Part shown: positions 1-10,399 of the stretch, piece after piece
Layout of the letters: the number at the start of each line of letters is the position of its first letter
Position numbering within the stretch: the first letter of the stretch is position 1
DNA from: Rhizomys pruinosus
Taxonomy: Eukaryota > Chordata > Mammalia > Rodentia > Spalacidae
Assembly: GCA_009823505.1 (NCBI GenBank)
Contig: VZQC01009558.1
Coordinates: 419,442 to 483,441 of the forward strand
Reading direction: 5' to 3'
Length of the DNA: 64,000 nucleotides
Notes under the pieces: model-generated
Seen by the model: the letters and a program-made list of their open reading frames with translations, nothing else
Databases searched by the model: none
What the model was told of the DNA's origin: nothing
Position numbers and translations under genes: made by a program

Positions 1-78
1 CTCCCTTCCTTCCTCCCTTCCCTCCCTTCCTCCCTCCCTTCCCTCCCTCCCTTCCTCCCTTCCTTCTTCCTTCTTCCT
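1..78. repeat. Pyrimidine-rich simple repeat (CCTT/CCCTT)n
   Basis: Almost uninterrupted C and T in irregular four- to six-base steps. It directly abuts the poly-T side of the next B1, so it may partly be that element's expanded tail. Confidence 0.9.
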
Positions 79-214
79 GAGGCATGGTCTCACTGTGTAG
101 CCCTATCTAGCCTGGAACTTGCTCTGTGGATCAGGCTACCCTCAAGCTCACAGAGATCCAGCTACTTCTGCCTCCTGAGTGCTAAGATTAAAGGTGTGTG
201 CTACCACATCCCTG
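79..214 (-). mobile_element. B1 SINE, diverged
   Basis: Read on the minus strand it follows the B1 order: the Pol III promoter half, the GGCCAGCCTGG-type centre, then GAGACC before the A-tail. On the + strand the landmarks are catggtctcactgtgtagcc, tctgcctcctgagtgct and attaaaggtgtgtgctacca. It has many substitutions and looks old. Confidence 0.8.
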
Positions 215-294
215 TAAAGGCTGTCCTTGAATTCATGCTCCTTCTGCCTCCAGCGCTCCAGCATACCCTGCCGGCATGTGCCACCACAACTGAT
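215..294 (-). mobile_element. Possible second B1 fragment
   Basis: ctgtccttgaattcatgctc, then cttctgcctcc and ggcatgtgccaccac, occur in B1 order after the previous element. The fragment is too short and diverged to be sure. Confidence 0.35.
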
Positions 295-974
295 TATGTC
301 TGATTGTTTTTGAAACACTATGCATAATTCACAAGGAAAGACTCTGAAGCCCACAGGATGAAAATTGTAATAGCCACTGCCTGTTGGCATATTAGTGACT
401 CCAATTAGATCACACAGTAGGAATCATACCTGCAGTAAAAGAAGCATTAGTCAGAAAATCATCTTGGAACAAATTAAAAGATATAATGAGAAGAAAAAGA
501 GCTTTCTGTTTGGAGTTAAGTTGAACTGAGTGAGCACTCTGACTTCATGACTCTGCACTAAGCACCATCATCATATGTTAGTGTTATGTGCTATGGAAGG
601 GTGGGAGAATACAAATCCCCACTCATCCAGGGAATTTACGGGCCACAGGGCTGCTCCCCTGGGCAACTCCCAGCTCCTCTCGAGTCCACAAGGCTAGTTG
701 GAGTAGCAGATTTAACCTCTGTTCTTTTCCCATCAGCATCCTGAGCTGCCAAGAGCTGTGCTTGGAACATGGACGCCGCGTGTGTTCTCAGCTGACTGAG
801 CGAGCATTCCTCCGTGGAGTCCCTTCCTGCCTGTGACAACTGGTCTCCCCTCTTTTGCCTCCTTCTCTCTTCCATGAGGTTCAGTCGGTGTGCACCTTGC
901 ACTCCTCTTTGGGGGTTTCTGAGCCCTGGCCAGGTGCAGGGGAGATTGTGGGTCCCAGGACTTACTGCATTACT
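295..974. other. Low-copy sequence, nothing recognised
   Basis: No repeat family, splice-bounded exon or conserved motif was recognised. Two short open frames overlap on opposite strands at 588-836 and 636-902. Neither shows a domain or codon bias that would support a gene. Confidence 0.4.
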
Positions 975-977
975 TAT

Positions 978-1185
978 TCTTTTAAAAAATTTTCAAAAAT
1001 ATTTTATTATTTTTGTTTCGTGTGTATGAGTGTATTGCCTGCATGTGTGTAAGTGCAGCCATGTCCTGCAATGCCCATGGATGTCAGAAAAAGCATCAGA
1101 TCCTCTGGAATGGGAGTTAGGGATGGTCGCAGGTCCTTTGCAAGAACAGTCAGTGCTCCTAAATGCTGAGCCATCTCTACAGCCC
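978..1185 (-). mobile_element. B2 SINE, diverged
   Basis: The + strand runs from an AT-rich tail through tgtgtatgagtgtattgcct and a gtcag...cctctggaa stretch to ccatctctacagccc. This is the reverse complement of a B2, whose 5' tRNA-like end begins GGGCTGGAGAGATGG. Many substitutions indicate an old insertion. Confidence 0.8.
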
Positions 1186-1222
1186 TTAAACTTTAAAAAA
1201 AGAACTGTTAATTTTCTTATCT

Positions 1223-1428
1223 CTATTTATATGTGTATGAGGGTCGTGCCTGCAGGTATGTAAGGGCACTTATGTTGTGCAGTGCCCACAGAGGACAGAA
1301 GAGGGCATTGGATCCCTGAAACTGAAGTTACAGATGGTTGTCAGGCACCATGTGGATGTCAGGATTTGAACCTGGGTCTTGTACAAGAACAGCCCATGCT
1401 GAAAACCATGGATCCATCTCTCCAGCCC
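1223..1428 (-). mobile_element. B2 SINE, diverged
   Basis: A second B2 in the same orientation, ending in ccatctctccagccc at 1,414-1,428. The middle keeps the B2 landmarks gaggacagaagagggcattg and the caccatgtgg stretch. It lies 38 bp from its neighbour, but the two differ too much for a recent tandem copy. Confidence 0.8.
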
Positions 1429-1445
1429 TTACTTATTTATTTATT

Positions 1446-1551
1446 TTTTTGATGCAGGGTCTCAAGGTGCTGCAGCTAGCCTTGAACTCCCTGATCCCCT
1501 TCCTGTGCATCTCAGGTCCTGGGATCACAGGCATGCACCACCACATCTGGC
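1446..1551 (-). mobile_element. B1-related SINE, old
   Basis: The + strand shows the B1 antisense order: gcagggtctcaaggtg, agccttgaactccctgatcc, gggatcacaggcatgcacca, then ccacatctggc. Divergence is high, so an old B1-type monomer is likely. Confidence 0.6.
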
Positions 1552-1829
1552 TTCCTTCCCACTCTTGAGAGTTTGTTTTGAGGTTCTAGCTGGGAGCGTG
1601 GATCTTTCTCTATTGGGACGCTCACCCTCTGTGACCCAGTGTGCTGCTTTGGGAGTGTGCGCACGGGGTGGGGAAGGAGGAAGGGACACTACCTGGCTAG
1701 CCGGATTAGCTGTTTCAACTCTGCTACTCAACAGGGGCACAGAGGTCACAGCTGGTGTCCCCGCACCCTCGGTCCCATTCTTCATATGTCATAGGTGCCA
1801 GTATGGCACACAGGTTAGTCACCATTCCA

Positions 1830-1962
1830 CTGAGTTTGGATTATGCACCTCGCTTGACCTCAGTAATGACTTTATCTCTGAGCCTTCATTTCCTTATCTA
1901 TAAAAGGGAGTAATGATCCCAAGCCCTGGCTTCATGGGGCTGTGGTGAGCTTGAATATCTGT
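1830..1962 (+). mobile_element. MIR SINE fragment, plus
   Basis: The MIR core and 3' half are recognisable as a degraded gacctcagtaatgacttt, then ccttcatttccttatctata, aaaagggagtaatgatccc and ggggctgtggtgagcttgaa. These correspond to the MIR stretch that usually reads CCTCATCTGTAAAATGGGGATAAT followed by GTTGTGAGGATTAAAT. This ancient family predates the rodents. Confidence 0.65.
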
Positions 1963-2130
1963 TAATATTTTACTGAACGCTTTCTGTGTGGTTGGTGAAG
2001 TGCTTCAAGGGCGTTTTAAGGTATAATAGCAACTCTACATGACTGATGCTGTTATTGTCATTTCATTTTACAGATGAGGAAGCTGAACCTCCAATGGCAA
2101 TTAATCTTGTCCAAGGTCGTGTAGTTATTA
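1963..2130 (-). mobile_element. MIR SINE fragment, minus
   Basis: Here the reverse complement of MIR is visible: tactgaacgctttctgtgtg, then ttgtcatttcattttacaga, tgaggaagctgaa and tgtccaaggtcgtgtag. It joins the plus-strand MIR head on, forming an imperfect inverted pair. Confidence 0.7.
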
Positions 2131-2985
2131 TATGTCAAAGATCCACTCAATCTTTCTGCCCCAGAGGTACCTTGTGAGGTGCAATGAGATGACACAGAAA
2201 AAGGCTCTAATGGCAAGCCACAAGGGTGGTGAGGTGGACACACTTATTCATCTGAGTGAGGATCAAACACCCGGTGGATGGAGGGTGGAGACCCTCTCCC
2301 AGTCCCACCCACTCTGTCTGACTCTGCTCATTGAGGGATCACCCTGCAGCCCTTGGAGAATTATCAAAGGAGCAGGCCACCCTGCACCACATGGAAGCTT
2401 TCTGACAGAGGACGCCTGGCTAGTTCTTAGAGTGCTGGGCTCAAGAAGTAGATAAGTGAAACACGATTAGCCACCTGCTCAGACCCTGCTGCCAAGAGGC
2501 GACGTGTGGGGCTGGGCCGGAGATGAGGCGGAGCCGGGTTTCTAGCCAGTGCCAGGTTTTCCACACACCAACGAGGTCTTGGGTAGGGTCTTCTAAATTT
2601 ATGAGATGAGAGGCTTTGTCGGCTCTCACTAACCTGTGGGCTGCAGCTGGGAATGGGGAGCCTCAAAGTCATTGAAGCACACCAATGAGGCTGATTCCAG
2701 TTTGAATTCTTACCTTGTACTTTTGGGGGCAGCATGGAGCAATTGTTGAACTTCCCACAGAGGACCGTCCTGGTGTGGCCGGCAGGGCCTGGGCTTTGGG
2801 TGGGGGCATTTGGGAGTGGGTAGTGCCACAGCTTTGCTTGCCTTACTTTGTGAGCTATATATATTGATTTCTCTATATTTCCCCATAAGTTGCTCTAGAT
2901 GGTGGGTGATAAGAGACTGAGTAGAGGTAGAGAGCTGGGCACAGTGTGGGGAGAGGCCTAACTACTGTGCCAAGAACTGATGGCA
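2131..2985. other. Low-copy sequence, nothing recognised
   Basis: No repeat family or coding exon recognised. The short overlapping frames around 2,427-2,735 on the minus strand have no identifiable domain. Confidence 0.4.
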
Positions 2986-2989
2986 TTAA

Positions 2990-3114
2990 AAATTTGTTTT
3001 GATTTATTTATTTTAAGCATATGAGTGTTTTGTCAGCACGTATGTAAGTGTACCCTATGGTATGTGGGTTCTGGAACTGCCGGTGTTTTTAACTGCTGAC
3101 CCATCTCTCCAGTC
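2990..3114 (-). mobile_element. B2 SINE, internally deleted
   Basis: A tail-side atttattttaagcatatgag leads to a short body and ctgacccatctctccagtct. About 125 bp remain of a roughly 200-bp element, so the middle is deleted. Confidence 0.65.
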
Positions 3115-4244
3115 TGGAAATGTCTGCATTTTAGTTAAGTTTCTTTGGAATGAAACTTTTCCCTTTGTTCGCCTATTCTGAGGAAACTCCAGTTCAGGTC
3201 ATTCTCAAATCGTAGCTGAGACTCCAGGGCCTCCAGTGAGTGATGTGTGGAAGGGAAGGAGAGCTGGGATAGCAGTTTCCTGGGTGACGATTCCTGGGTG
3301 TGTAATGGAATGTGGCTGGAAGATGCAGAGTGGTGTTGTGGGGGAGATTTCATGACTGGGTTCACAGGCATATGCCTAAATATATGAATCAGATAAAAAA
3401 TCAACACAGGCTGCTCAACAGAACAGTTTTAGAAAGTATTATGTGTGACTGATTACAAATTCAGTATAATTTCTGGTAATTTCATTTTGCGTTGTGTGTA
3501 GTGTATGTGTGTACATGATCGTGTGTGGGAGCATGTGTGTGCATGTGTGTGGTGGCCCAAGGTTAATGTTGAGAGACTTTCTTAGTTGTTCTCCACTGCA
3601 TTTTTTGAGACAAGGAGCTCGCTGACTCCCCTGGGCTGGCTGACAAGCAGCCCCTGGATAAATCCATTATGGCTGAGTGTAAGAGAGCTGGCTTCTTTCT
3701 CCAGTAACCTAGAGGGTTGGTTTCACCCTGAAAACCTAGAAGGTCGGCAGAAGATGGGAGCCATACTGGACGTCTGGCACCTGCAGCCCAACTCCCAGGG
3801 GAGTGTAGCTTGAAGAGTAGCATTCCTAAAGCTTATCCCTCCTGAGGCATGTCCACCTTGTCCTCTGGAGGCAAATGGAGAAAGCCATAAGCTTCTCTCG
3901 GGGTAGCGGGGTCGGGGGCTATGGTTTTCCTGCCATAAAACTCAGCTGTTGCAGAATGCACATAGGCTTCTCCTCCGCCCACCTCCTGGTCAAAGAGCCC
4001 AACCGAACTATATAGGTGTTTAAAACCCCTGCAATAAATGAGTTTTGCTCACGGATGCAGCTCCCAGATCTTTCTTTGCATCTGTTCAGGTTCATTTGCC
4101 ATTCTGGGGACTGTCCTATGCCCCCTCCTGCTTCCTTACTTGCGGGACCTGGCAGTTGAGGCAGGGGCGAGCACGATTGCCATACCTAGGGCCACAAAGC
4201 TGGTGACCTGGGAGGCAGGAACCTCACAATATGGAGGAAACCAA
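3115..4244. other. Low-copy sequence with a TG-rich patch
   Basis: 3,488-3,556 is a degenerate TG-rich tract. The stretch after 3,590 (ttttttgagacaaggagctc) may be a B4 scrap. A TATA-like ctatatagg near 4,008 and an AATAAA at 4,033 lie too close together to define an LTR. Nothing else recognised. Confidence 0.35.
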
Positions 4245-4393
4245 CACCAGGGATGCCCGTCTCTGCCTCCCCAGTGCTGAGACTGCAGACCTGTGCTGCC
4301 CTGTGTCTGCATCCTCTGCACTGGGCATTGAAACTAAGGTCCTTATGTCTATGAGGCAAACATTTTACCCACTGAGCCACCCCCAGACCTGAT
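4245..4393 (-). mobile_element. B4-type (ID plus B1) SINE, diverged
   Basis: A B1-like part (cccgtctctgcctccccagt, then gctgagactgcag) is followed by an ID-like part read in reverse (gggcattgaaactaaggtcc, then cattttacccactgagccac and cccc). That fused order is characteristic of the B4 family. Confidence 0.55.
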
Positions 4394-4494
4394 TCTAGTG
4401 ATGTCAAGGTAACGAGAAGGCAGCTATTAAACCATGTGTCCCAGTTTCTTTTCTTTTTTATTTTTCCTTTTTTATATGTCTTATTCAGTTGTTA

Positions 4495-4592
4495 CCAAGG
4501 GTTTCTCCCTAGTAGCCCCCCAGCAGTCCTGGAATTCACTCTGTAGACCAGGCTGGCCTTGAACTCACAAAGATCCGCCTGCCTCTGCCCCA
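4495..4592 (-). mobile_element. B1 SINE, 5'-truncated
   Basis: gtttctccctagtagcc, ggaattcactctgtagacca, ggctggccttgaactcacaa and agatccgcctgcctctgccc are the B1 reverse complement. The final, 5' third of the element is missing. Confidence 0.8.
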
Positions 4593-5500
4593 GTTTCAAA
4601 CCAGCCCTTTTGTTCTTGACCCTGCAGCAGGGGATCTGCAAGTCACCTGTCTCTTGCTGACTGCTCCATGGCTTTGTCAGTAGGGGGAGCTGGAGGGAGG
4701 CTGGAGGTCGGAAGGGGCTGTGGCCGGCCTAGCTGGCTTCCTGTGCATTTTAGTATTGCCACAGAAAGCTTTCTAAATTTGGTTTGTTTTAGTAGCTGCA
4801 AGGGATCCAACTGCAGTTTTGTAACATTTTCAGAACTGCTTCCCAGCTGCTCTCATCTCTGTGCAACCCAGGCATCAGCCTCAAGGTGCTTCCTCCTCAG
4901 AGCGCCTCTCCCCAAGGGCTCCAAGTTCCTGGCAATCCCTCCTCCAAGCTAGCTTTCCTGCTTTCTACCTCTTCCTCTGTGTGGAGTAGGGACTGCACCC
5001 TACAGTTGTCACCTCCGTGATGCTCTGACAAGTTCTTTTGTTCTTTCATTTCTACCAAACCCAGACAATTGTTCTTTCTACTAAATTCTCTCTGTGAAAA
5101 TGACTTACGTAGGAACTTCTGGGTTCTAGGTTAGTATGAAAGGACAACAACAATTGCCACTATGTCCTAATAAGTCAAAAGCAGAAACGCCCAAACACAC
5201 AGTTATGTCACAGCTGTGATAGCAGTGAGGTCACAGAAAACCAGGCTCTCAAAATCGGAGAGGAGGATACATATCTTATACAGGCCTATGTATAAACAGA
5301 ATAAATGATAGCAATGTACAGGAACCAGGGGGTAGTGAGTGCTTTGTATTATTGTGCTGTTATAAGGTACTTCACTACAGTGAAGCAATTTAATGTTATT
5401 TAAAATTAGATTTGGATTAGATGCAAAGCTGACTTTAGGGTCATTACCAAAAAGGAAAGAGGTGTGGTTGGCAGGCTAAGAATGGGTGGAAAGCACAAAG
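4593..5500. other. Low-copy flank of the minisatellite
   Basis: No repeat family or gene recognised. A near-unit fragment, aatgggtggaaagcacaaag, at 5,481-5,500 precedes the first full 63-bp unit and may be a decayed array edge. Confidence 0.4.
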
Positions 5501-7679
5501 ATGGGTGTTAGAGTACAGCCACAGGAGGTGGAGAAACAGGAGAGAGGAGTAGAGAACCTAGGGACGGATGTTAGAGTACAGCCACAGGAAGTGGAGAAGG
5601 AGGAGAGAGGAGTAGAGAACCTAGGGACGGGTGTTAGAGTACAGCCACAGGAGGTGGAGAAACAGGAGAGAGGAGCAGAGAACCCAGGGACGGGTGTTAG
5701 AGTACAGCCACAGGAGGTGGAGAAACAGGAGAGAGGAGCGGAGAACCCAGGGACGGGTGTTAGAGTACAGCCACAGGAGGTGGAGAAGCAGGAGAGAGGA
5801 GTAGAGAACCTAGGGACGGGTGTTAGAGTACAGCCACAGTAGGTGGAGAAACAGGAGAGAGGAGCAGAGAACCCAGGGATGGGTGATAGAGTACAGCCCC
5901 GGGAGGTGGAGAAACAGGAGAGAGGAGTAGAGAACCCAGGGATGGGTGTAACAGTACAGCCACAGTAGGTGGAGAAACAGGAGAGAGGAGTAGAGAACCC
6001 AGGGATGAGTGTTAGAGTACAGCCACAGTAGGTGGAGAAACAGGAGAGAGGAGTAGAGAACCCAGGGATGGGTGTTACAGTACAGCCACAGGAGGTGGAG
6101 AAACAGGAGAGAGGAGCAGAGAACCCAGGGATGGGTGTTAGAGTACAGCCACAGGAGGTGGAGAAACAGGAGAGAGGAGTAGAGAACCCAGGGATGGGTG
6201 TAGCAGTACAGCCACAGTAGGTGGAGAAACAGGAGAGAGGAGTAGAGAACCCAAGGAGGAGTGTTAGAGGACAGCCACAGGAGGTGGAAAACAGGAGAGA
6301 GGAGTAGAGAACCCAGGGATGGGTGTTACAGTACAGCCACAGGAGGTGGAGAAACAGGAGAGAGGAGCAGAGAACCCAGGGATGGGTGTTAGAGTACAGC
6401 CACAGGAGGTGGAGAAACAGGAGAGGAGCAGAGAACACAGGGACGGGTGTTAAAATACAGCCACAGGAGGTGGAGAAACAGGAGAGGGGCAGAGAACCCA
6501 GGGACAGGTGTTAGAGTACAGCCACAGGAGGTGGAGAAACAGGAGAGGAGCAGAGAACCCAGGGACGGGTGTTAGAGTACAGCCACAGGAGGTGGAGAAA
6601 CAGGAGAGGAGCAGAGAACCCAGGGACGGGTGTTAGAGTACAGCCACAGAAGGTGGAGAAACAGGAGAGGAGTAGAGAACTCAGGGATGGGTGTTAGAGT
6701 ACAGCCACAGGAGGTGGAGAAACAGGAGAGAGGAGCAGAGAACCCAGGGATGGGTGTCAGAGTACAGCCACAGGAGGTGGAGAAACAGGAGAGGAGCGGA
6801 GAACCCAGGGACGGGTGTTAGAGTACAGCCACAGGAGGTGGAGAAACAGGAGTGGAGCAGAGCACACAGGGACGGGTTTTAGAGTACAGCCACAGGAGGT
6901 GGAGAAACAGGACAGATGAGCAGAGAACCGAGCAATGGATGTTAGAGTACAGCCACAGGAGGTGGACAAACAGGAGAGAGGAGCAGAGAACCCAGGGATG
7001 GGTGTGAGAGTACAGCCACAGGAGGTGAAGAAACAGGAGAGAGGAGTGGAGAACCCGGGGATGGGTGTTAGAGTACAGCCACAGTAGGTGGAGAAACAGG
7101 AGACGAGCGGGGAACCCAGGGATGGGTGTTAGAGTACAGCCAACTGAGGTGGAGCAACAGGAGAGAGGAGCAGAGAACCCAGGGACGGGTGCTAGAGTAC
7201 AGCCACAGGAGGAGGACAAACAGGAGAGAGGAGCGGAGAACCCAGGGATGGATGTTAGAGTAAAACCACAGGAGGTGGAGAACAGGAGAGAGGAGTAGAG
7301 AACCCAAGGATGGGTGTTAGAGTACAGCCACAGGAGATGGAGAAAAAGGAGAGGATCGGGGAACCCTGGGATAAGTGTTAGAGTACAGCCACAGGAGGTG
7401 GAGAAACAGGAGAGAGGAGTAGAGAACCTAGGGATGGGTGATAGAGTACAGACACAGGAGGTGGAGAAACAGGAGACAGGAGTAGAGAACCCAGGGACGG
7501 GTGTTAGAGTACAGCCACAGGAGGTGGAGAAACAGGAGAGAGGAGAGGAGAACCCAGGGATGGGTGTTAGAGTACAGACACAGGAGGTGGAGAAACAGGA
7601 GAGAGGAGTAGAGAACCCAGGGACGGGTGTTAGAGTACAATCACAGGAGGTAGAGAAACAGGAGAGAGGAGCGGAGAAC

Positions 7680-9570
7680 CCAGGGATGGGTGTTAGAGTA
7701 CAGCCACAGGAGGTGGAGAAACAGGAGAGAGGAGTAGAGAACCCAGGGATGGGTGTTAGAGTACAGCCACAGGAGGTGGAGAAACAGGAGAGAGGAGCAG
7801 AGAACCCAGGGATGGGTGTTAGAGTACAGCCACAGGAGGTGGAGAAACAGGAGAGAGGAGCAGAGAACCCAGGGATGGGTGTTAGAGTACAGCCACAGGA
7901 GGTGGAGAAACAGGAGAGAGGAGCAGAGAACCCAGGGATGGGTGTTAGAGTACAGCCACAGGAGGTGGAGAAACAGGAGAGAGGAGCGGAGAACCCAGGG
8001 ATGGGTGTTAGAGTACAGCCACAGGAGGTGGAGAAACAGGAGAGAGGAGCAGAGAACCCAGGGATGGGTGTTAGAGTACAGCCACAGGAGGTGGAGAAAC
8101 AGGAGAGAGGAGCAGAGAACCCAGGGATGGGTGTTAGAGTACAGCCACAGGAGGTGGAGAAACAGGAGAGAGGAGCAGAGAACCCAGGGATGGGTGTTAG
8201 AGTACAGCCACAGGAGGTGGAGAAACAGGAGAGAGGAGCAGAGAACCCAGGGATGGGTGTTAGAGTACAGCCACAGGAGGTGGAGAAACAGGAGAGAGGA
8301 GCAGAGAACCCAGGGATGGGTGTTAGAGTACAGCCACAGGAGGTGGAGAAACAGGAGAGAGGAGCGGAGAACCCAGGGATGGGTGTTAGAGTACAGCCAC
8401 AGGAGGTGGAGAAACAGGAGAGAGGAGCGGAGAACCCAGGGATGGGTGTTAGAGTACAGCCACAGGAGGTGGAGAAACAGGAGAGAGGAGCAGAGAACCC
8501 AGGGATGGGTGTTAGAGTACAGCCACAGGAGGTGGAGAAACAGGAGAGAGGAGCAGAGAACCCAGGGATGGGTGTTAGAGTACAGCCACAGGAGGTGGAG
8601 AAACAGGAGAGAGGAGCAGAGAACCCAGGGATGGGTGTTAGAGTACAGCCACAGGAGGTGGAGAAACAGGAGAGAGGAGCAGAGAACCCAGGGATGGGTG
8701 TTAGAGTACAGCCACAGGAGGTGGAGAAACAGGAGAGAGGAGCAGAGAACCCAGGGATGGGTGTTAGAGTACAGCCACAGGAGGTGGAGAAACAGGAGAG
8801 AGGAGCAGAGAACCCAGGGATGGGTGTTAGAGTACAGCCACAGGAGGTGGAGAAACAGGAGAGAGGAGCAGAGAACCCAGGGATGGGTGTTAGAGTACAG
8901 CCACAGGAGGTGGAGAAACAGGAGAGAGGAGCAGAGAACCCAGGGATGGGTGTTAGAGTACAGCCACAGGAGGTGGAGAAACAGGAGAGAGGAGCAGAGA
9001 ACCCAGGGATGGGTGTTAGAGTACAGCCACAGGAGGTGGAGAAACAGGAGAGAGGAGCAGAGAACCCAGGGATGGGTGTTAGAGTACAGCCACAGGAGGT
9101 GGAGAAACAGGAGAGAGGAGCAGAGAACCCAGGGATGGGTGTTAGAGTACAGCCACAGGAGGTGGAGAAACAGGAGAGAGGAGCAGAGAACCCAGGGATG
9201 GGTGTTAGAGTACAGCCACAGGAGGTGGAGAAACAGGAGAGAGGAGCAGAGAACCCAGGGATGGGTGTTAGAGTACAGCCACAGGAGGTGGAGAAACAGG
9301 AGAGAGGAGCAGAGAACCCAGGGATGGGTGTTAGAGTACAGCCACAGGAGGTGGAGAAACAGGAGAGAGGAGCAGAGAACCCAGGGATGGGTGTTAGAGT
9401 ACAGCCACAGGAGGTGGAGAAACAGGAGAGAGGAGCAGAGAACCCAGGGATGGGTGTTAGAGTACAGCCACAGGAGGTGGAGAAACAGGAGAGAGGAGCA
9501 GAGAACCCAGGGATGGGTGTTAGAGTACAGCCACAGGAGGTGGAGAAACAGGAGAGAGGAGCAGAGAACC
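7680..9570 (+). repeat. Homogenised run 1 of the 63-bp array
   Basis: About 30 consecutive units are nearly identical. The only recurrent variation is cag versus cgg after gagaggag, for example near 7,985, 8,364 and 8,427. Such uniformity indicates recent expansion or gene-conversion-like homogenisation. Confidence 0.85.
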
Positions 9571-10399
9571 CAGGGACGGGTGTTAGAGTACAGCCACAGT
9601 AGGTGGAGAAACAGGAGAGAGGAGTAGAGAACCCAGGGACGGGTGTTAGAGTACAACCACAGGAGGTGGAGAAACAGGAGAGAGGAGCGGAGAACCCAGG
9701 GACAGGTGTTAGAGTACAGCCACAGGAGGTGGAGAAACAGGAGAGAGGAGTAGAGAACCCAGCGATGGGTGTTAGAGTACAGCCACAGGAGGTGGAGAAA
9801 CAGGAGAGAGGAGCGGAGAACCCAGGGATGGGTATTAGAGTACAGCCACAAGAGGTGGAGAAACAGGGGAGAGGAGTAGAGAACCCAGGGACAGGTGTTA
9901 GAGTACAGCCACAGCAGGTGGAGAAACCGGAAAGGAGTGGGCAACCCAGGGATGGGTGTTAGAGTACAGCCACAGGAGTTGGAGAAACAGGAGAGAGGAG
10001 TAGAGAACCCAGGGACAGGTGTTAGAGTACAGCCACAGCAGGTGGAGAAACAGGAGAGGAGCGGGGAACCCAGGGATGGGTGTTAGAGTACAGCCACAGG
10101 AGGTGGAGAAACCGGAGAGAGGAGCGGAGAACCCAGGGACGTGTGTTAAGCACAGGAGGTGGAGAAACAGGAGAGAAGTAGAGAACTCAGGGACGGGTGT
10201 TAGAGTACTGCCACAGGAGGTGGAGAAACAGAAGAGTGGAGTGGAAAACCCATGGATGAGTGTTAGAGTACAACCACAGGAGGTGGAGAAACAGGAGAGA
10301 GGAGTAGAGAACTCAGGGATGGGTGTTAGAGTACAGGCACAGTAGTTGGAGAAACAGAGGAGAGGAGCAGAGAACCCAGGGATGGGTGTTAGATTACAG

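Noticed and set aside
588..1052. Short exon-like frames near the left end
   Set aside because: Overlapping frames on both strands, no domain, and part of the region is B2 sequence.
3838..4150. Possible LTR with ctatatagg and aataaa
   Set aside because: The TATA-like and poly(A) motifs are only about 20 bp apart, no TG...CA ends or polypurine tract were found, and no second copy is visible.
7314..9944. Very long open frames (over 600-760 codons) with perfect 21-residue repeats on both strands
   Set aside because: They are produced by a 63-bp unit that lacks stops in several frames. Two frames per strand are open at once, third positions are as conserved as the others, and edge units of 61 bp break the frame.
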